DNA of 64,000 bases from Capnocytophaga haemolytica (GCF_001553545.1 NZ_CP014227.1:711501-775500); one strand, 5' to 3'; positions 16,141-25,775 are shown, counted from the stretch's first letter. Notes: generated from the sequence alone by a model not told the origin. Program-made: numbers and translations.

Positions 16141-16610
16141 AACACTTTGTCATACACCAAAGCACCAACGCCTTTTACAGGTTTGTAAAGCACTGATTTA
16201 GCAAGAGTTTCCTCAGGGAACCACTTCTTTGTTTGGAAGGTTTTTTCTAAGAGTAAGAATAAAGCACCAATGATGACGGCTACTTTGAGCATTCCGAAGA
16301 GTGCTCCTGCCAAGCGATTGGGTAGCCCTAGGGCGGCTACTTTAACTACTTTGGTAAGTACTCTTGCTAAGAACATCACTGCCAGCACAATAACTACAAG
16401 GGTGATAGTAAAGGATACGATTGCTAAAGCAGCTTGGTTTTCAACAGCTTTGCTAAAAATACGAGCTGTGAATAACGAGAAATGGATAGCTCCATAAATA
16501 CCTATTACAACTGCTAATAAGGAGGCTAACTCAATAATGAGCCCTCGCATAAAGCCCTTTACCAAGCCAAAACCCAAGATAAGGATAAGAATAAAGTCTA
16601 TTGTGTTCAT
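16137..16610 (-). CDS. CvpA family membrane protein
   Basis: A 157-residue inner-membrane protein of the CvpA (colicin V production) family with four hydrophobic helices. It begins MNTIDFILILILGFGLVKGFMRG, whose LVKGFMRGLIIELASL is the family's first signature. I chose ATG 16608-16610. A longer frame to 16658 would cover the -7 box at 16629. Family members influence cell envelope and stress behaviour, but the molecular role is unclear. Confidence 0.88.
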   Translation of the reverse strand: MNTIDFILILILGFGLVKGFMRGLIIELASLLAVVIGIYGAIHFSLFTARIFSKAVENQAALAIVSFTITLVVIVLAVMFLARVLTKVVKVAALGLPNRLAGALFGMLKVAVIIGALFLLLEKTFQTKKWFPEETLAKSVLYKPVKGVGALVYDKVF

Positions 16611-16628
16611 AAATGCGTATTGAGACTG

Positions 16629-16636
16629 CAAAAGTA
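16629..16636 (-). promoter_or_regulatory. cvpA -7 promoter box
   Basis: TACTTTTG on the minus strand 18 bases ahead of the cvpA ATG. The gap 16611-16909 otherwise holds only AT-rich DNA and the promoter of the transporter. Confidence 0.6.
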
Positions 16637-16863
16637 AGAAAATAGTATTGTATAGCAAAAATTTTTATCTGCCAAGCGATACTCATAGCTTTAAGAAAAG
16701 AGGACGTTTTTCATATTTTAGCATTTTGGGTATTTATTTTAAGGTTTTACAAGAGAGGTAAAATAGAACTTAAACTACTTGTATTTTAGTTTATTACCAA
16801 ATTTATGTTATAAATGAAACAAAAAAATAGTGTTAAAATTTAACATCTTTTAAGTTTTCGTTG

Positions 16864-16871
16864 TATTTTTG
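16864..16871 (+). promoter_or_regulatory. -7 promoter box of the sugar transporter gene
   Basis: TATTTTTG, 38 bases ahead of the ATG. A near-palindrome GTTAAAATTTAAC (16832-16844) lies just upstream and could be an operator. That is speculative. Confidence 0.55.
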
Positions 16872-16909
16872 TAGCCTGTTATCACACAAAATATACTATA
16901 AAAAACACA

Positions 16910-18232
16910 ATGAAACTTTTAAAAGGATATACCAAGGGTATCATTTTTATTACATTACTGTTCTTCTTATTTGGGGCTGTAACGGTGTTTATACAGTTCT
17001 TCGTGCCATACTTGCGTGACATTTTTGAACTAAGTTACGCCCAAGTGGGATTGGTGGTAACAGCTTTTTATCTTCCTTATGTGGTATTCTCAATTCCAGC
17101 GGGGTTTGCTATGATACGAATTGGCTACCAAAGGGGGATTATCTTGGGACTTTTGCTGGTAACTTTTGGAGCACTGCTATTTTACCCAGCAGCTGAAAGT
17201 CGCTCATACATAGGTTATTTAGCCGCCATCTTTGTACTAGCCAGTGGAATTACTTTTCTGCACGTAGCGCTCAATCCATTTGCTACGGTAAGGGGCAATG
17301 AGGCCTCAGTCCCAAGTCGCTTGACCCTGCTACAAGCCTTTAATTCCTTGGGGACGACGATAGCGCCTATTCTCGCAGCGCTTTATCTCTTTAAGAAAGA
17401 GACATTTCAGCCTGAGAAGATAGCCCTGCTGAGCGCCTTTGAGAGGGATGTTTACTTCAATTCGGAAGCCCTCACGGTACAAATCCCTTTTATGATTATC
17501 GCTTTGCTGACAGTCGTGTTGGCTTTTGTTTTTTCAGTGATAAAACTCCCGAGAATTAGGATTGATAAGGAAGATACACGCTATAAATACAGGCAACTGC
17601 TCAAAAAACCGTCTTTGATGTTAGGAGCGATAGCCATCTTTCTATACGTAGGAGCTGAAGTATCGATAGGTTGCTACGCGGTAAATTTCTTTATAGATAT
17701 TAATATCACACACGATATTCTTGAAAACGACACTTTGCATAGGCTGTTGGAGGTTATGGGTAAGGCACTAATAAACTGTGATTTAACTCAAGGAGAGCCT
17801 AAAGTGATTGCTGAGTTTTTCCTTTGTTTCTACTGGGGAGGTGCGATGATAGGTCGTTTTGTGGGGTCGTATCTTACGCGATCGTTTGCTCCAGCCAAAG
17901 TGTTGATAGTTTTTACAATGATGGCAATAGTGCTCATCCTTGTTTCGATCAATACAGGAGGACTGGTTTCGATGTGGAGCCTACTCAGTGTGGGATTGTT
18001 TAATTCTATATTGTTCCCTACGATCTTTGCGCTTGCTCTTGAAGGAACAAAAGAGTCAAAAGCGGAGGCATCAAACATCTTGTGTACGGTGATTGTGGGT
18101 GGGGGAATTATCCCTTTGCTGTTTGGTCTTTTTACCGATGCAATAGGGTTTAAGATGGCTTTCTTAGCTTTGGTGGTCTGCTATGCCTATATCTTGTTTT
18201 ACGGTTTTTACAAACGTGCTGCCACTATATAA
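16910..18232 (+). CDS. sugar MFS transporter, FucP-like
   Basis: A 440-residue inner-membrane permease with 12 predicted helices, of the FHS (fucose/glucose/galactose:H+ symporter) branch. It opens FITLLFFLFGAVTVFIQFFVPYL. The helix pair with ASGITFLHVALNPFATVRG and RLTLLQAFNSLGTTIAP is the family hallmark. The long central loop (about 160-235) and SIGCYAVNFFIDI before helix 8 are as in GluP/FucP. It stands alone with its own promoter and ends at a terminator shared with lysS. The exact sugar is unknown. Salvage of sugars freed by glycosidases would fit. Confidence 0.88.
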   Translation: MKLLKGYTKGIIFITLLFFLFGAVTVFIQFFVPYLRDIFELSYAQVGLVVTAFYLPYVVFSIPAGFAMIRIGYQRGIILGLLLVTFGALLFYPAAESRSYIGYLAAIFVLASGITFLHVALNPFATVRGNEASVPSRLTLLQAFNSLGTTIAPILAALYLFKKETFQPEKIALLSAFERDVYFNSEALTVQIPFMIIALLTVVLAFVFSVIKLPRIRIDKEDTRYKYRQLLKKPSLMLGAIAIFLYVGAEVSIGCYAVNFFIDINITHDILENDTLHRLLEVMGKALINCDLTQGEPKVIAEFFLCFYWGGAMIGRFVGSYLTRSFAPAKVLIVFTMMAIVLILVSINTGGLVSMWSLLSVGLFNSILFPTIFALALEGTKESKAEASNILCTVIVGGGIIPLLFGLFTDAIGFKMAFLALVVCYAYILFYGFYKRAATI

Positions 18233-18233
18233 A

Positions 18234-18265
18234 AAGAGCAGAACCATTATAGCTCTGCTCTTGCT
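18234..18265. terminator. bidirectional terminator between transporter and lysS
   Basis: AAGAGCAGA (18234-18242) pairs perfectly with TCTGCTCTT (18254-18262), with A-rich and T-rich flanks. It sits between two convergent genes. Confidence 0.85.
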
Positions 18266-18290
18266 TTTATCTTTCATTCCAAGTATTGTC

Positions 18291-19976
18291 CTATTGTAAA
18301 ACGACTTTCAATGTTTCGCCTTCTTTCTCTACTTTGGCTACTTTCTTAGCGGTCAATCCTTTGATAGCCTTATCCCATTTCTTGTTGGATAGCCCAGCGG
18401 CAGCCTTCAAAGCCTCTAACGCCACAGGATTTTCTTTCTTCAAGAGCTCAAATACTGCCTTTTCGTCCTCAGAAAGCTCTATTTCTTTCTTCTCAGGGCG
18501 CATTTGCGGGAAGAATAGCACCTCTTGGATACTCTCGTTATTGGTAAGGAACATTATGAGCCTATCCATACCGATACCTAAGCCTGATGTAGGTGGCATA
18601 CCGTATTCCAAAGCTCTGAGGAAGTCTTGATCGATGAACATCGCCTCATCATCGCCTTTTTCAGAGAGCCGCAATTGCTCTTCAAAGCGTTCACGCTGTT
18701 CGATAGGGTCGTTGAGCTCTGAGTAAGCATTAGCTATCTCCTTCCCGCAGACCATCAGCTCAAAACGCTCTGTGAGGTTAGGGTCGTTGCGGTGCTCTTT
18801 GGTCAGCGGCGACATCTCTTTGGGGTAATCGGTGATGAAAGTTGGCTGAATGAAGTTGCCTTCGCACTTCTCGCCAAATATCTCATCAATGAGCTTGCCT
18901 TTTCCCATCGTCTCATCTACTTCTAAACCTATGGATAGGGCAAAAGTGCGCAGTTCTTCCTCACTCTTCCCTGTGATATCGTAACCCGTAAACTGCTTAA
19001 TAGCATCGGTCATCGTTACACGCGCATAAGGGGCTTTAAAGTCTACCTCGTGCTTGCCAAAAGTTGCCTTAGTAGTACCATTTACCGCCAGCGCACAATG
19101 CTCCAAAAGTCGCTCAGTGAAGTCCATCATCCAATTGTAGTCCTTATACGCCACGTAGATTTCCATTGCGGTAAACTCTGGGTTGTGAGTTCTATCCATA
19201 CCCTCATTGCGGAAATTCTTAGAGAACTCATACACCCCGTCAAAGCCGCCTACAATAAGTCTTTTCAGGTATAGCTCATTGGCGATACGCATATAGAGCG
19301 GAATATCCAGCGCGTTATGGTGCGTGATAAACGGACGTGCGGCTGCTCCCCCAGGTATCGCTTGCAGGATAGGCGTTTCTACCTCTAAATAGCCTGCATC
19401 ATTAAAGAACTGACGCATAGCGTTGAAGAGCTTAGTGCGCTTTACAAACACCTCTTTCACCTGTGGATTCACCACCAAATCGACATAGCGCATACGGTAA
19501 CGCTGCTCTGGGTCGGTAAAGGCATCGTAGACCTTGCCCTCAGCGTCTGTCTTAGCCGTAGGCAGCGGGCGTAACACCTTGCCCAATAGGGTGAATTTCT
19601 TTACTAATATAGTCTTCTCACCCATCTTGGTGATGAAGAGCGTTCCCTCCACCCCAATAAAGTCGCCTAAGTCTAAGAGCTTTTTAAATACCTCGTTATA
19701 AAGGGTTTTATCCTCTGTCGGGCATATTTCTTCTTGCTTAAAATAGAGTTGCACGCGCCCCGTGCTGTCCTGCAATGAGGCAAAAGACGACTTGCCTTGT
19801 ATGCGCATCGACATCAATCTTCCTGCGACTATCACCGCCTTGCCTTCCTCATACTCAGTCTCTACCTGAGCCGCTGTAAAATTCACAGGGAACAAATTCG
19901 CTGGATAAGGGTTAATACCCATCTCGCGCAAGCGCGCTAACTTCTCCCTTCGTATTACTTCTTGTTCTGATAACAT
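18291..19976 (-). CDS. lysS: lysine--tRNA ligase
   Basis: Class II aminoacyl-tRNA synthetase charging tRNA-Lys. It has an OB-fold anticodon domain (about 45-150), then motif 2 (KNFRNEGMDRTHNPEFT) and motif 3 (SGLGIGMDRLIM). At 561 residues it carries a C-terminal extension of about 60 residues after LFFPQMRPE, helical and lysine-rich (KWDKAIKGLTAKKVAKVEK). This extension is usual in Bacteroidota LysRS. The first 46 codons are duplicated, diverged, at 14713. serS follows upstream on the same strand, 45 bases away, so lysS may be co-transcribed with it. Confidence 0.97.
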   Translation of the reverse strand: MLSEQEVIRREKLARLREMGINPYPANLFPVNFTAAQVETEYEEGKAVIVAGRLMSMRIQGKSSFASLQDSTGRVQLYFKQEEICPTEDKTLYNEVFKKLLDLGDFIGVEGTLFITKMGEKTILVKKFTLLGKVLRPLPTAKTDAEGKVYDAFTDPEQRYRMRYVDLVVNPQVKEVFVKRTKLFNAMRQFFNDAGYLEVETPILQAIPGGAAARPFITHHNALDIPLYMRIANELYLKRLIVGGFDGVYEFSKNFRNEGMDRTHNPEFTAMEIYVAYKDYNWMMDFTERLLEHCALAVNGTTKATFGKHEVDFKAPYARVTMTDAIKQFTGYDITGKSEEELRTFALSIGLEVDETMGKGKLIDEIFGEKCEGNFIQPTFITDYPKEMSPLTKEHRNDPNLTERFELMVCGKEIANAYSELNDPIEQRERFEEQLRLSEKGDDEAMFIDQDFLRALEYGMPPTSGLGIGMDRLIMFLTNNESIQEVLFFPQMRPEKKEIELSEDEKAVFELLKKENPVALEALKAAAGLSNKKWDKAIKGLTAKKVAKVEKEGETLKVVLQ

Positions 19977-20021
19977 TTTTATTCTATACTTCTAATCAAC
20001 TAATTACCAATAATTCTTTTA

Positions 20022-21293
20022 TTAGTTTATCAAATCAAAGCCTGTATATTTTCTCAATACCTCGGGTACTACAATGCCCTCAGGGGTTTGGTAGTTCTCT
20101 AAGATGCCTGCTAGCACACGTGGCAATGCCAGTGAGCTACCATTGAGAGTATGCACTAAGCGGTTTTTACCCTCAGCGTCTTTATAGCGCAATTTGAGGC
20201 GGTTGGCTTGAAAGGTCTCAAAGTTGGATACAGAGCTAATTTCGAGCCATTTTTCTTGTGCGGTGGAATATACCTCAAAGTCGTAAGTGATGGCTGAGGT
20301 AAAACCTAAGTCACCCCCACAGAGGCGGAGGATGCGGTAAGGGAGTTTTAGCTCATTCAGAATACCTTTTACGTGCTCTACCATCATATCGAGTGCTTTG
20401 TAGGAGTTATTGGGGTGCTCAATACGCACGATTTCCACCTTGTCGAACTGGTGCAGACGGTTCAACCCCCGCACGTGGGCTCCATAGCTACCTGCTTCGC
20501 GACGAAAACAAGGGGTGTAGCCTGTGCAGCAAATAGGCAACTCGCTTTCTTGCAAGAGCACATCGCGGAAGATGTTAGTGACGGGTACCTCAGCGGTAGG
20601 GATAAGGTAGAGATCATCGAGGTTTACGTGGTACATCTGTCCTTCTTTATCGGGCAGCTGCCCTGTGCCGTAGCCAGAGGCTTCATTTACTAAGTGAGGC
20701 ACCTGGAACTCACGATAGCCTGCTTCGGTATTTTTATCTAAGAAATACCAGATCAGAGCGCGCTGTAGCTTAGCCCCTTTCCCTTTATATACAGGGAAGC
20801 CTGCTCCTGTGATCTTCACTCCGAGCTCAAAGTCAATGATGTCATACTTCTTCGCCAGCTCCCAGTGTGGTAGTGCCTCTTTACCAAGATCGGGTACTGT
20901 GCCAGCCTTGAATACCACTTCATTATCCTCCTCAGAGGTACCAAAGGGCACTATCTCGTTGGGGATATTAGGCACACGATAGAGCAACTCTGTGAGTTCA
21001 TTGGTGATGGTTGCCAACTTGTCTGAGAGTTCTTTACTTTGCTCTTTGAGCTCACCTGTTTGGTCTTTTAAGGCGTTGGCTTTAGCTATTTCACCTGTTT
21101 TGAAGAGGTTGCCTATTTCTTTTGATAGGCTGTTTGACTTGGCGAGTGCCTCATCCAAAAGAGTTTGAGTGCCACGACGGTTTTCATCTAATTCTAAGAT
21201 GCGGTCAATAAGGTTTATTTCCTTAAAATTACGCTTTTTAAGTCCTGAGAGGACACGTTCTTTTTCTTCTCTGATAGTATTTAACTGTAACAT
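20022..21293 (-). CDS. serS: serine--tRNA ligase
   Basis: Class II synthetase charging tRNA-Ser and tRNA-Sec. The N-terminal about 110 residues form the long tRNA-binding coiled coil (LDENRRGTQTLLDEALAKS, KEQSKELSDKLATI). The catalytic domain has TAEVPVTN and PCFRREAGSYG (motif 2) and the final LNGSSLALPRVLAGILENYQ (motif 3). Length 423 is standard. The gene has an exact consensus promoter and probably carries lysS as its downstream partner. Confidence 0.97.
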   Translation of the reverse strand: MLQLNTIREEKERVLSGLKKRNFKEINLIDRILELDENRRGTQTLLDEALAKSNSLSKEIGNLFKTGEIAKANALKDQTGELKEQSKELSDKLATITNELTELLYRVPNIPNEIVPFGTSEEDNEVVFKAGTVPDLGKEALPHWELAKKYDIIDFELGVKITGAGFPVYKGKGAKLQRALIWYFLDKNTEAGYREFQVPHLVNEASGYGTGQLPDKEGQMYHVNLDDLYLIPTAEVPVTNIFRDVLLQESELPICCTGYTPCFRREAGSYGAHVRGLNRLHQFDKVEIVRIEHPNNSYKALDMMVEHVKGILNELKLPYRILRLCGGDLGFTSAITYDFEVYSTAQEKWLEISSVSNFETFQANRLKLRYKDAEGKNRLVHTLNGSSLALPRVLAGILENYQTPEGIVVPEVLRKYTGFDLIN

Positions 21294-21356
21294 ATATTTT
21301 TGTTTTTAGCGGGTAGTTTTTAACTGGTAATCTTTCCGCGGGAATGAATATAGCGG

Positions 21357-21387
21357 CAAAGGTACGGCATTTTCGTTAAATGACAAA
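21357..21387 (-). promoter_or_regulatory. serS promoter
   Basis: On the minus strand TTTG (21384-21387), 19 bases, TACCTTTG (21357-21364): an exact consensus match, 63 bases ahead of the serS start. Confidence 0.85.
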
Positions 21388-21494
21388 AATTTCGTTTGTA
21401 AAATAAATTGGAGGGGGTGTATCGCTTGTAGGTGTGGGGGTGAAATCTGTATTTCAAAGGGGGTGTATCCGTTACCGACCCGTTAGCGATCCGT

Positions 21495-22433
21495 TTAGGA
21501 TTCGTCGGCTTTGCGGTAGGTGCTATCGTCGCCTGAGAGGATCTGGATGTAGCTTTTGTAGCGCGACCACGCGATCTTGTCATCTTCTAGGGCTTGCTTT
21601 ACGGCGCAGTTCGGTTCTTCTAAATGAAGGCAGTTGTTGAATTTACAATGGGGCTTGAGGGCGAAAAACTCGGGGAAGTAATCGCTGAGTTCTTCTTTCT
21701 CAATTTCGACCATACCGAAGCCTTTGATGCCTGGTGTATCGATGATGCGCGCTCCGAAGCTCAGGTCGTACATCTCGGCAAAGGTAGTGGTGTGCTGCCC
21801 TTGGAGGTGTTGGGTGGATATCTCAGCGGTTTTTAGATGGAACTCGGGGGCTATTACATTGATAAGTGTTGATTTTCCCACGCCTGAATGCCCCGATACT
21901 ACACTGGTTTTGCCGTGCATTAGTTGCTTTACTTCTTCAATGTTTTTCCCTTCTAAGGCTGAAATGCCAATGCAGTGATAGCCAATGTTTCGGTATGTGG
22001 ATGCAAGGTATTTTACCTCGGCGAGTTCATCAGGGTTGTAGGTGTCTATTTTGTTGAATAAGAGCACTACCTCAATGCCGTAAGCCTCAGCGGTTACTAA
22101 GAAGCGGTCGATGAATGTGGTAAGGGTTGGAGGGTTGTTCAGTGTGATTAGGAGGAAGGCTAAGTCGATATTCGAGGCGATGATATGGGTTTGCTTTGAG
22201 AGGTTGACTGATTTTCGGATAATGTAGTTTTTACGAGGCTCAATGGTTGTAATGAGCCCATTGTGTGCCTTTTCTATCTCAAAGAGCACCTTATCACCGA
22301 CGGCTATGGGGTTGGTGTTTTTGATGCCTTTTAGGCGTAGTTTTCCTTTGATGCGGCATTGAAAGAAATGACTACTTGCCTCATCTTTAACGGTGTACCA
22401 GCTGCCTGTCGATTTGTATACGGTTCCGTGCAT
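21495..22433 (-). CDS. rsgA: ribosome small subunit-dependent GTPase A
   Basis: A circularly permuted GTPase that helps late maturation of the 30S ribosomal subunit. An N-terminal OB fold (1-70) is followed by G4 first (NKID, 127-130), then G1 (GHSGVGKST, 181-189) and G3 (DTPGIKGFG), the permuted order typical of RsgA. The C-terminal zinc site is in PHCKFNNCLHLEEPNC. Length 312 is normal. It starts 3 bases after the putative porin gene, so it is the second gene of that operon. Confidence 0.96.
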   Translation of the reverse strand: MHGTVYKSTGSWYTVKDEASSHFFQCRIKGKLRLKGIKNTNPIAVGDKVLFEIEKAHNGLITTIEPRKNYIIRKSVNLSKQTHIIASNIDLAFLLITLNNPPTLTTFIDRFLVTAEAYGIEVVLLFNKIDTYNPDELAEVKYLASTYRNIGYHCIGISALEGKNIEEVKQLMHGKTSVVSGHSGVGKSTLINVIAPEFHLKTAEISTQHLQGQHTTTFAEMYDLSFGARIIDTPGIKGFGMVEIEKEELSDYFPEFFALKPHCKFNNCLHLEEPNCAVKQALEDDKIAWSRYKSYIQILSGDDSTYRKADES

Positions 22434-22436
22434 TGG

Positions 22437-24392
22437 CTAACTGAATATATCCCAGACTACACCGAGCCTTATGATGAAATCACGATAGGGCTGCCGTGGT
22501 GCTGAATAGTAATTATAAGGGTTTCCTAAGTTTAAGCCATTGTACATCAGTGGACTTAGCTGTTCTAAGGAGAAGAAGATACGCATCGTGCGCACTTTGG
22601 CATTGAAGAAGAAGTCGAGCATTGGGAATCCGCCTGTCTTCTCAGCAGTTTGCACTTGAAACTCAGCCAAGAGCGGGTTGTAGCTATTGGCGTAATACTC
22701 AGTGAAGTAATTGAAGCCCAAGCCTGTTTGTAGGTACATCGCTTTTTTGAATAAAAAGCTCGAAAAGTAGAGGCTATTACGCGTGATGAAGACGGGCACG
22801 TTGAGCACATTGCTGTCCTGCACTACGTTCTGGTAGAGCAAAGTGTTATCTAAGGCAAACTTTCCGAGGCGGAATTCTTTTCGCAGTTTCAGCTGTAAGT
22901 ATTGGATATTGCTGCTGTATTGCTCAGGGATAGCTTGCCCTGAGGATTGCATCCTCAGGTAGGTGTAATTGTTCAGATTGCTCACGCTCACTGCTGCCTC
23001 ACCCCACTGGGTTTTGAGTGCCCCATAGAGGGTTTGAGTGTTTTCTTTATTGAAGCTGGTGTAGTTATCCCAATTGTAGTTCTTGTAATCGCTTTGGTAG
23101 AGCAGATAGTTAAAGTTGGGCATTGCCGAGTGTAGGTCTATCCCCGCAGTGAGGCTATTGCGCTCGTCGAAGGCATACGAAAGGCTACCGCTGAGTTTGG
23201 TACCTGTCATTTTTCCTACAAAAGTCTGCTCACCTTCTGCCTTAATGCTCAACCCGCCTATCTTTTTGTGCCATTCAGCCCCTAAACTCAGGTCAGTATC
23301 CTTTATCTGCCGCCGCTGTAAGACTCCTGATACTAAGTAGGCATTGTTAAAATAGTAGTTATAGTTGTAAGCACTACCGTAGATGAAGGTTCTGCCGAGG
23401 TAGGGCAACTCAAGCTCAGTCCCCGCTTTGTTGATCATCTTCTGAAGGCGCATCTTATCGTGAAGGTTTGCAGGCACATACGCCTCGCCAAAGTAGCTGT
23501 TTTGAGCTGTTTCGTCGAAACTGTAATATTCGGTTTCATACATAAATAAGTGCTTGAAGCGTATCTGCTTATAGGAAGCGAGCGAATCGCGATTGCGCAA
23601 GAAGGCGTAGTCGTGCTGCAAGAAGTAGCGCTTACTCTCACGTGTGTTCTCAGCATCTAAGAGATTTACGTCGATGATAGCACGATTCTTAAACTGCTGT
23701 TCGCCACTTTCAAACTGCTCAGGAGTTGAGATCCCACCGTTTTCTTGGCTGGTGATATCGTGACTTGCAAAGTGTGCAAAAGCGGTGTATTTCTTATTTT
23801 TAGAAACGTAAGATAAGCCCGCCCTAAAGTTGCCATTACTCACTAATATACGCTGGTATTTCCCCAATGAACGCAGTCCGCGATAGGCTATGAATATATT
23901 CAAATTGGGGGTGAGATTCACCGCAAACAAGGTGTTGAGCGACTGCCCTTGTTCCATCCCTGTTTTGTAAGAAAACTCCGTCAGCGGCGTGGGAAGGAGG
24001 TAGTACTTCACTTCCTCAGGGGTCATATAAAGCTGTGCCTTAGCCGTTGCGCCCATCGAAGGCAGGTAATCGCGATGAGTGAAATCATAAGCCATTGTGT
24101 TATACGGCTGTGCCATATTTGAGAAGGGCATCTTGCCGAACATATCCTTGTACCACTCGTTGTTTTTATAGTACTTATCAATGGTCAGCGAGGTGTCCAC
24201 GGCAGTGGTATCGCGTAGATAAGAGATGATTTTATAATCGTTAGCGGTAAATGTGATACTATCTTTCTTCTTTTTAGGGCGCAGTGATTTGAAGCTCAAC
24301 CCTGAGCCTTCTTTTTTCTCCTCCTCTTGTGCAAAGATAATGCTCGGCAGGAGTGCTATTAAGAAGAAATAAATATACCGTTTAATCGTCAT
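22437..24392 (-). CDS. putative outer-membrane porin
   Basis: A 651-residue exported protein. A signal peptide (MTIKRYIYFFLIALLPSIIFAQ) is followed by an acidic/basic linker (EEEKKEGSG, RPKKKKDS). Then comes a long run of amphipathic beta strands rich in Tyr, Asn and Phe, ending in a barrel-like strand (FIIRLGVVWDIFS). It matches the putative porin family of Flavobacteriia as I remember it. No TonB box or plug domain is seen, so passive diffusion or a structural role is more likely than active transport. It is first in the operon with rsgA. Confidence 0.72.
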   Translation of the reverse strand: MTIKRYIYFFLIALLPSIIFAQEEEKKEGSGLSFKSLRPKKKKDSITFTANDYKIISYLRDTTAVDTSLTIDKYYKNNEWYKDMFGKMPFSNMAQPYNTMAYDFTHRDYLPSMGATAKAQLYMTPEEVKYYLLPTPLTEFSYKTGMEQGQSLNTLFAVNLTPNLNIFIAYRGLRSLGKYQRILVSNGNFRAGLSYVSKNKKYTAFAHFASHDITSQENGGISTPEQFESGEQQFKNRAIIDVNLLDAENTRESKRYFLQHDYAFLRNRDSLASYKQIRFKHLFMYETEYYSFDETAQNSYFGEAYVPANLHDKMRLQKMINKAGTELELPYLGRTFIYGSAYNYNYYFNNAYLVSGVLQRRQIKDTDLSLGAEWHKKIGGLSIKAEGEQTFVGKMTGTKLSGSLSYAFDERNSLTAGIDLHSAMPNFNYLLYQSDYKNYNWDNYTSFNKENTQTLYGALKTQWGEAAVSVSNLNNYTYLRMQSSGQAIPEQYSSNIQYLQLKLRKEFRLGKFALDNTLLYQNVVQDSNVLNVPVFITRNSLYFSSFLFKKAMYLQTGLGFNYFTEYYANSYNPLLAEFQVQTAEKTGGFPMLDFFFNAKVRTMRIFFSLEQLSPLMYNGLNLGNPYNYYSAPRQPYRDFIIRLGVVWDIFS

Positions 24393-24408
24393 TTTCTTAT
24401 ATTTTCGG

Positions 24409-24439
24409 CAAAGGTATAAAAAAAGTACGAGTAAGCAAG
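24409..24439 (-). promoter_or_regulatory. promoter of the porin-rsgA operon, overlapping a terminator
   Basis: On the minus strand CTTG (24436-24439), 19 bases, TACCTTTG (24409-24416). The -33 box lies in the loop of the terminator at 24426-24451 and the spacer contains its T-run. Confidence 0.75.
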
Positions 24440-24451
24440 CACTTACTCGTA
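24426..24451 (-). terminator. terminator of the aminotransferase gene
   Basis: TACGAGTAAG (24426-24435) and CTTACTCGTA (24442-24451) form a perfect 10-bp stem with a 6-base loop. Read on the minus strand it is followed by CTTTTTTTA, a classic intrinsic terminator. Confidence 0.85.
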
Positions 24452-24509
24452 ATATTTGATTTTTAAGAGGTTCTCTTTCGGGATGTACGCGGCTAAAATT
24501 CCGAGCCGT

Positions 24510-25718
24510 TTACTTTAAAATATTGATCTCTCTTTGTGCCATATCCAACGCTTCCAGAATAATCTCACACCCCGTCTTTATTTCCTCTTCCGTCAGGGTC
24601 AATGGTGGTGAGAGGCGTACGGCACGCTTCTCAAAGAGCAACCAATAGACGATCAGGCCGTGCTCTTGGCAGTAGTTCACCACATAGTCGCAAATCTCAG
24701 GCGACTTCACGATGACCGCCAACATCAGTCCGCGCCCGTTGATGCTTTCAATCAGTGGGTGTTGCAAGTATTTCCTAAAGAGCTTTTCCTTCTCTAAGGT
24801 CTGTGCCATAAGGTCAGTAGTCAGCAGCTGTTTGAGGGTCGCCAGTGAGGCCGCCGCAATTACGGGGTTACCTCCGAAGGTAGTAATATGCCCCATCTTA
24901 GGGTTATGCGAGAGCAACCGCATCAGTTCAGCCGACGAGACGAACGCCCCCACAGGCATACCGCTGGCCATCCCCTTGCCTATAGCGATGATGTCCGGCA
25001 CAAAGCCGTAGTTCTCAAAGCCAAAGAGCTTACCCGTACGCCCAAAGCCCGGTTGTATCTCATCGATGATCAGCAGTGCCCCCACCTCCTCGCAGCGGCG
25101 TTTCACCTTTGCCAGATAGTCATTCTTAGGTTCAATAAAGCCCGCCCCGCCTTGGATACTCTCCAGCACCACCCCCGCCGTGCGTTCGGTGATTTTCAGT
25201 ATGTCCGCTTCGTTGTTAAACTCGATAAAGTCCACATCAGGGATCAGCGGTCGGTACGGACGCTTGCGTTCCTCGTAGCCCATCAGGCTCATCGAGCCTT
25301 GCGTATTGCCGTGGTAAGCGTCCTTGGCGGCAATCATCTGGGTGCGACCCGTAGCGCGCTTAGCGAGCTTCACCGAGCCTTCAATCGCCTCCGTACCTGA
25401 GTTTACCAAGTAGGTAGTGTTCAGCTGCGGTGGCAAGTGCTCTGCCAAGAGTTTACAGAAGTCCACAGCCGGCTTTTGCACGTATTCCCCATAAACCATC
25501 ACGTGCATATAGCGCGCACACTGCTCCTGAATTGCGCGTACCACCTCAGGGTGGCAATGCCCGAGTGTACAGGCCGATACCCCTGCCACAAAGTCGAGAT
25601 AACGCTTGCCGTCAGTGGTGTAGATATAGCTACCCTCAGCGCGCTCCACTTCCAATAAGCGCGGATACGGCGAAGTCGCCGCCTGATACTTTAAAAAATC
25701 TTCTTTCTGTGATACCAT
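24510..25718 (-). CDS. class III PLP-dependent aminotransferase
   Basis: A cytoplasmic pyridoxal-phosphate transaminase of the ArgD/ornithine/GABA group, 402 residues. The PLP lysine is K248 in AIGKGMASG, D219 (IIDEIQPGFGRTGK) binds the ring nitrogen, and NSGTEAIEGSVKLA binds the phosphate. The substrate cannot be set from motifs. No arginine or lysine biosynthesis gene is nearby, so acetylornithine, ornithine or another omega-amino acid are all possible. Single gene with its own terminator. No clear promoter was found. Heptanucleotides (CTTTTAG type) fill the leader. Confidence 0.88.
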   Translation of the reverse strand: MVSQKEDFLKYQAATSPYPRLLEVERAEGSYIYTTDGKRYLDFVAGVSACTLGHCHPEVVRAIQEQCARYMHVMVYGEYVQKPAVDFCKLLAEHLPPQLNTTYLVNSGTEAIEGSVKLAKRATGRTQMIAAKDAYHGNTQGSMSLMGYEERKRPYRPLIPDVDFIEFNNEADILKITERTAGVVLESIQGGAGFIEPKNDYLAKVKRRCEEVGALLIIDEIQPGFGRTGKLFGFENYGFVPDIIAIGKGMASGMPVGAFVSSAELMRLLSHNPKMGHITTFGGNPVIAAASLATLKQLLTTDLMAQTLEKEKLFRKYLQHPLIESINGRGLMLAVIVKSPEICDYVVNYCQEHGLIVYWLLFEKRAVRLSPPLTLTEEEIKTGCEIILEALDMAQREINILK

Positions 25719-25727
25719 TGTATATAG

Positions 25728-25775
25728 TTTTTAGGGATTAGCTTTTAGCTTTTAGGGCTAACCCCTTAGGTGATT
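25728..25775. repeat. heptanucleotide run
   Basis: TTTTTAG, GGATTAG, CTTTTAG, CTTTTAG, GGCTAAC, CCCTTAG: period-7 words just upstream of the aminotransferase. The rest of 25719-26095 is gene-free. It also has three near-repeats of GGGTTCAC (about 25820-25850) and the promoter at 25978. Confidence 0.65.
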
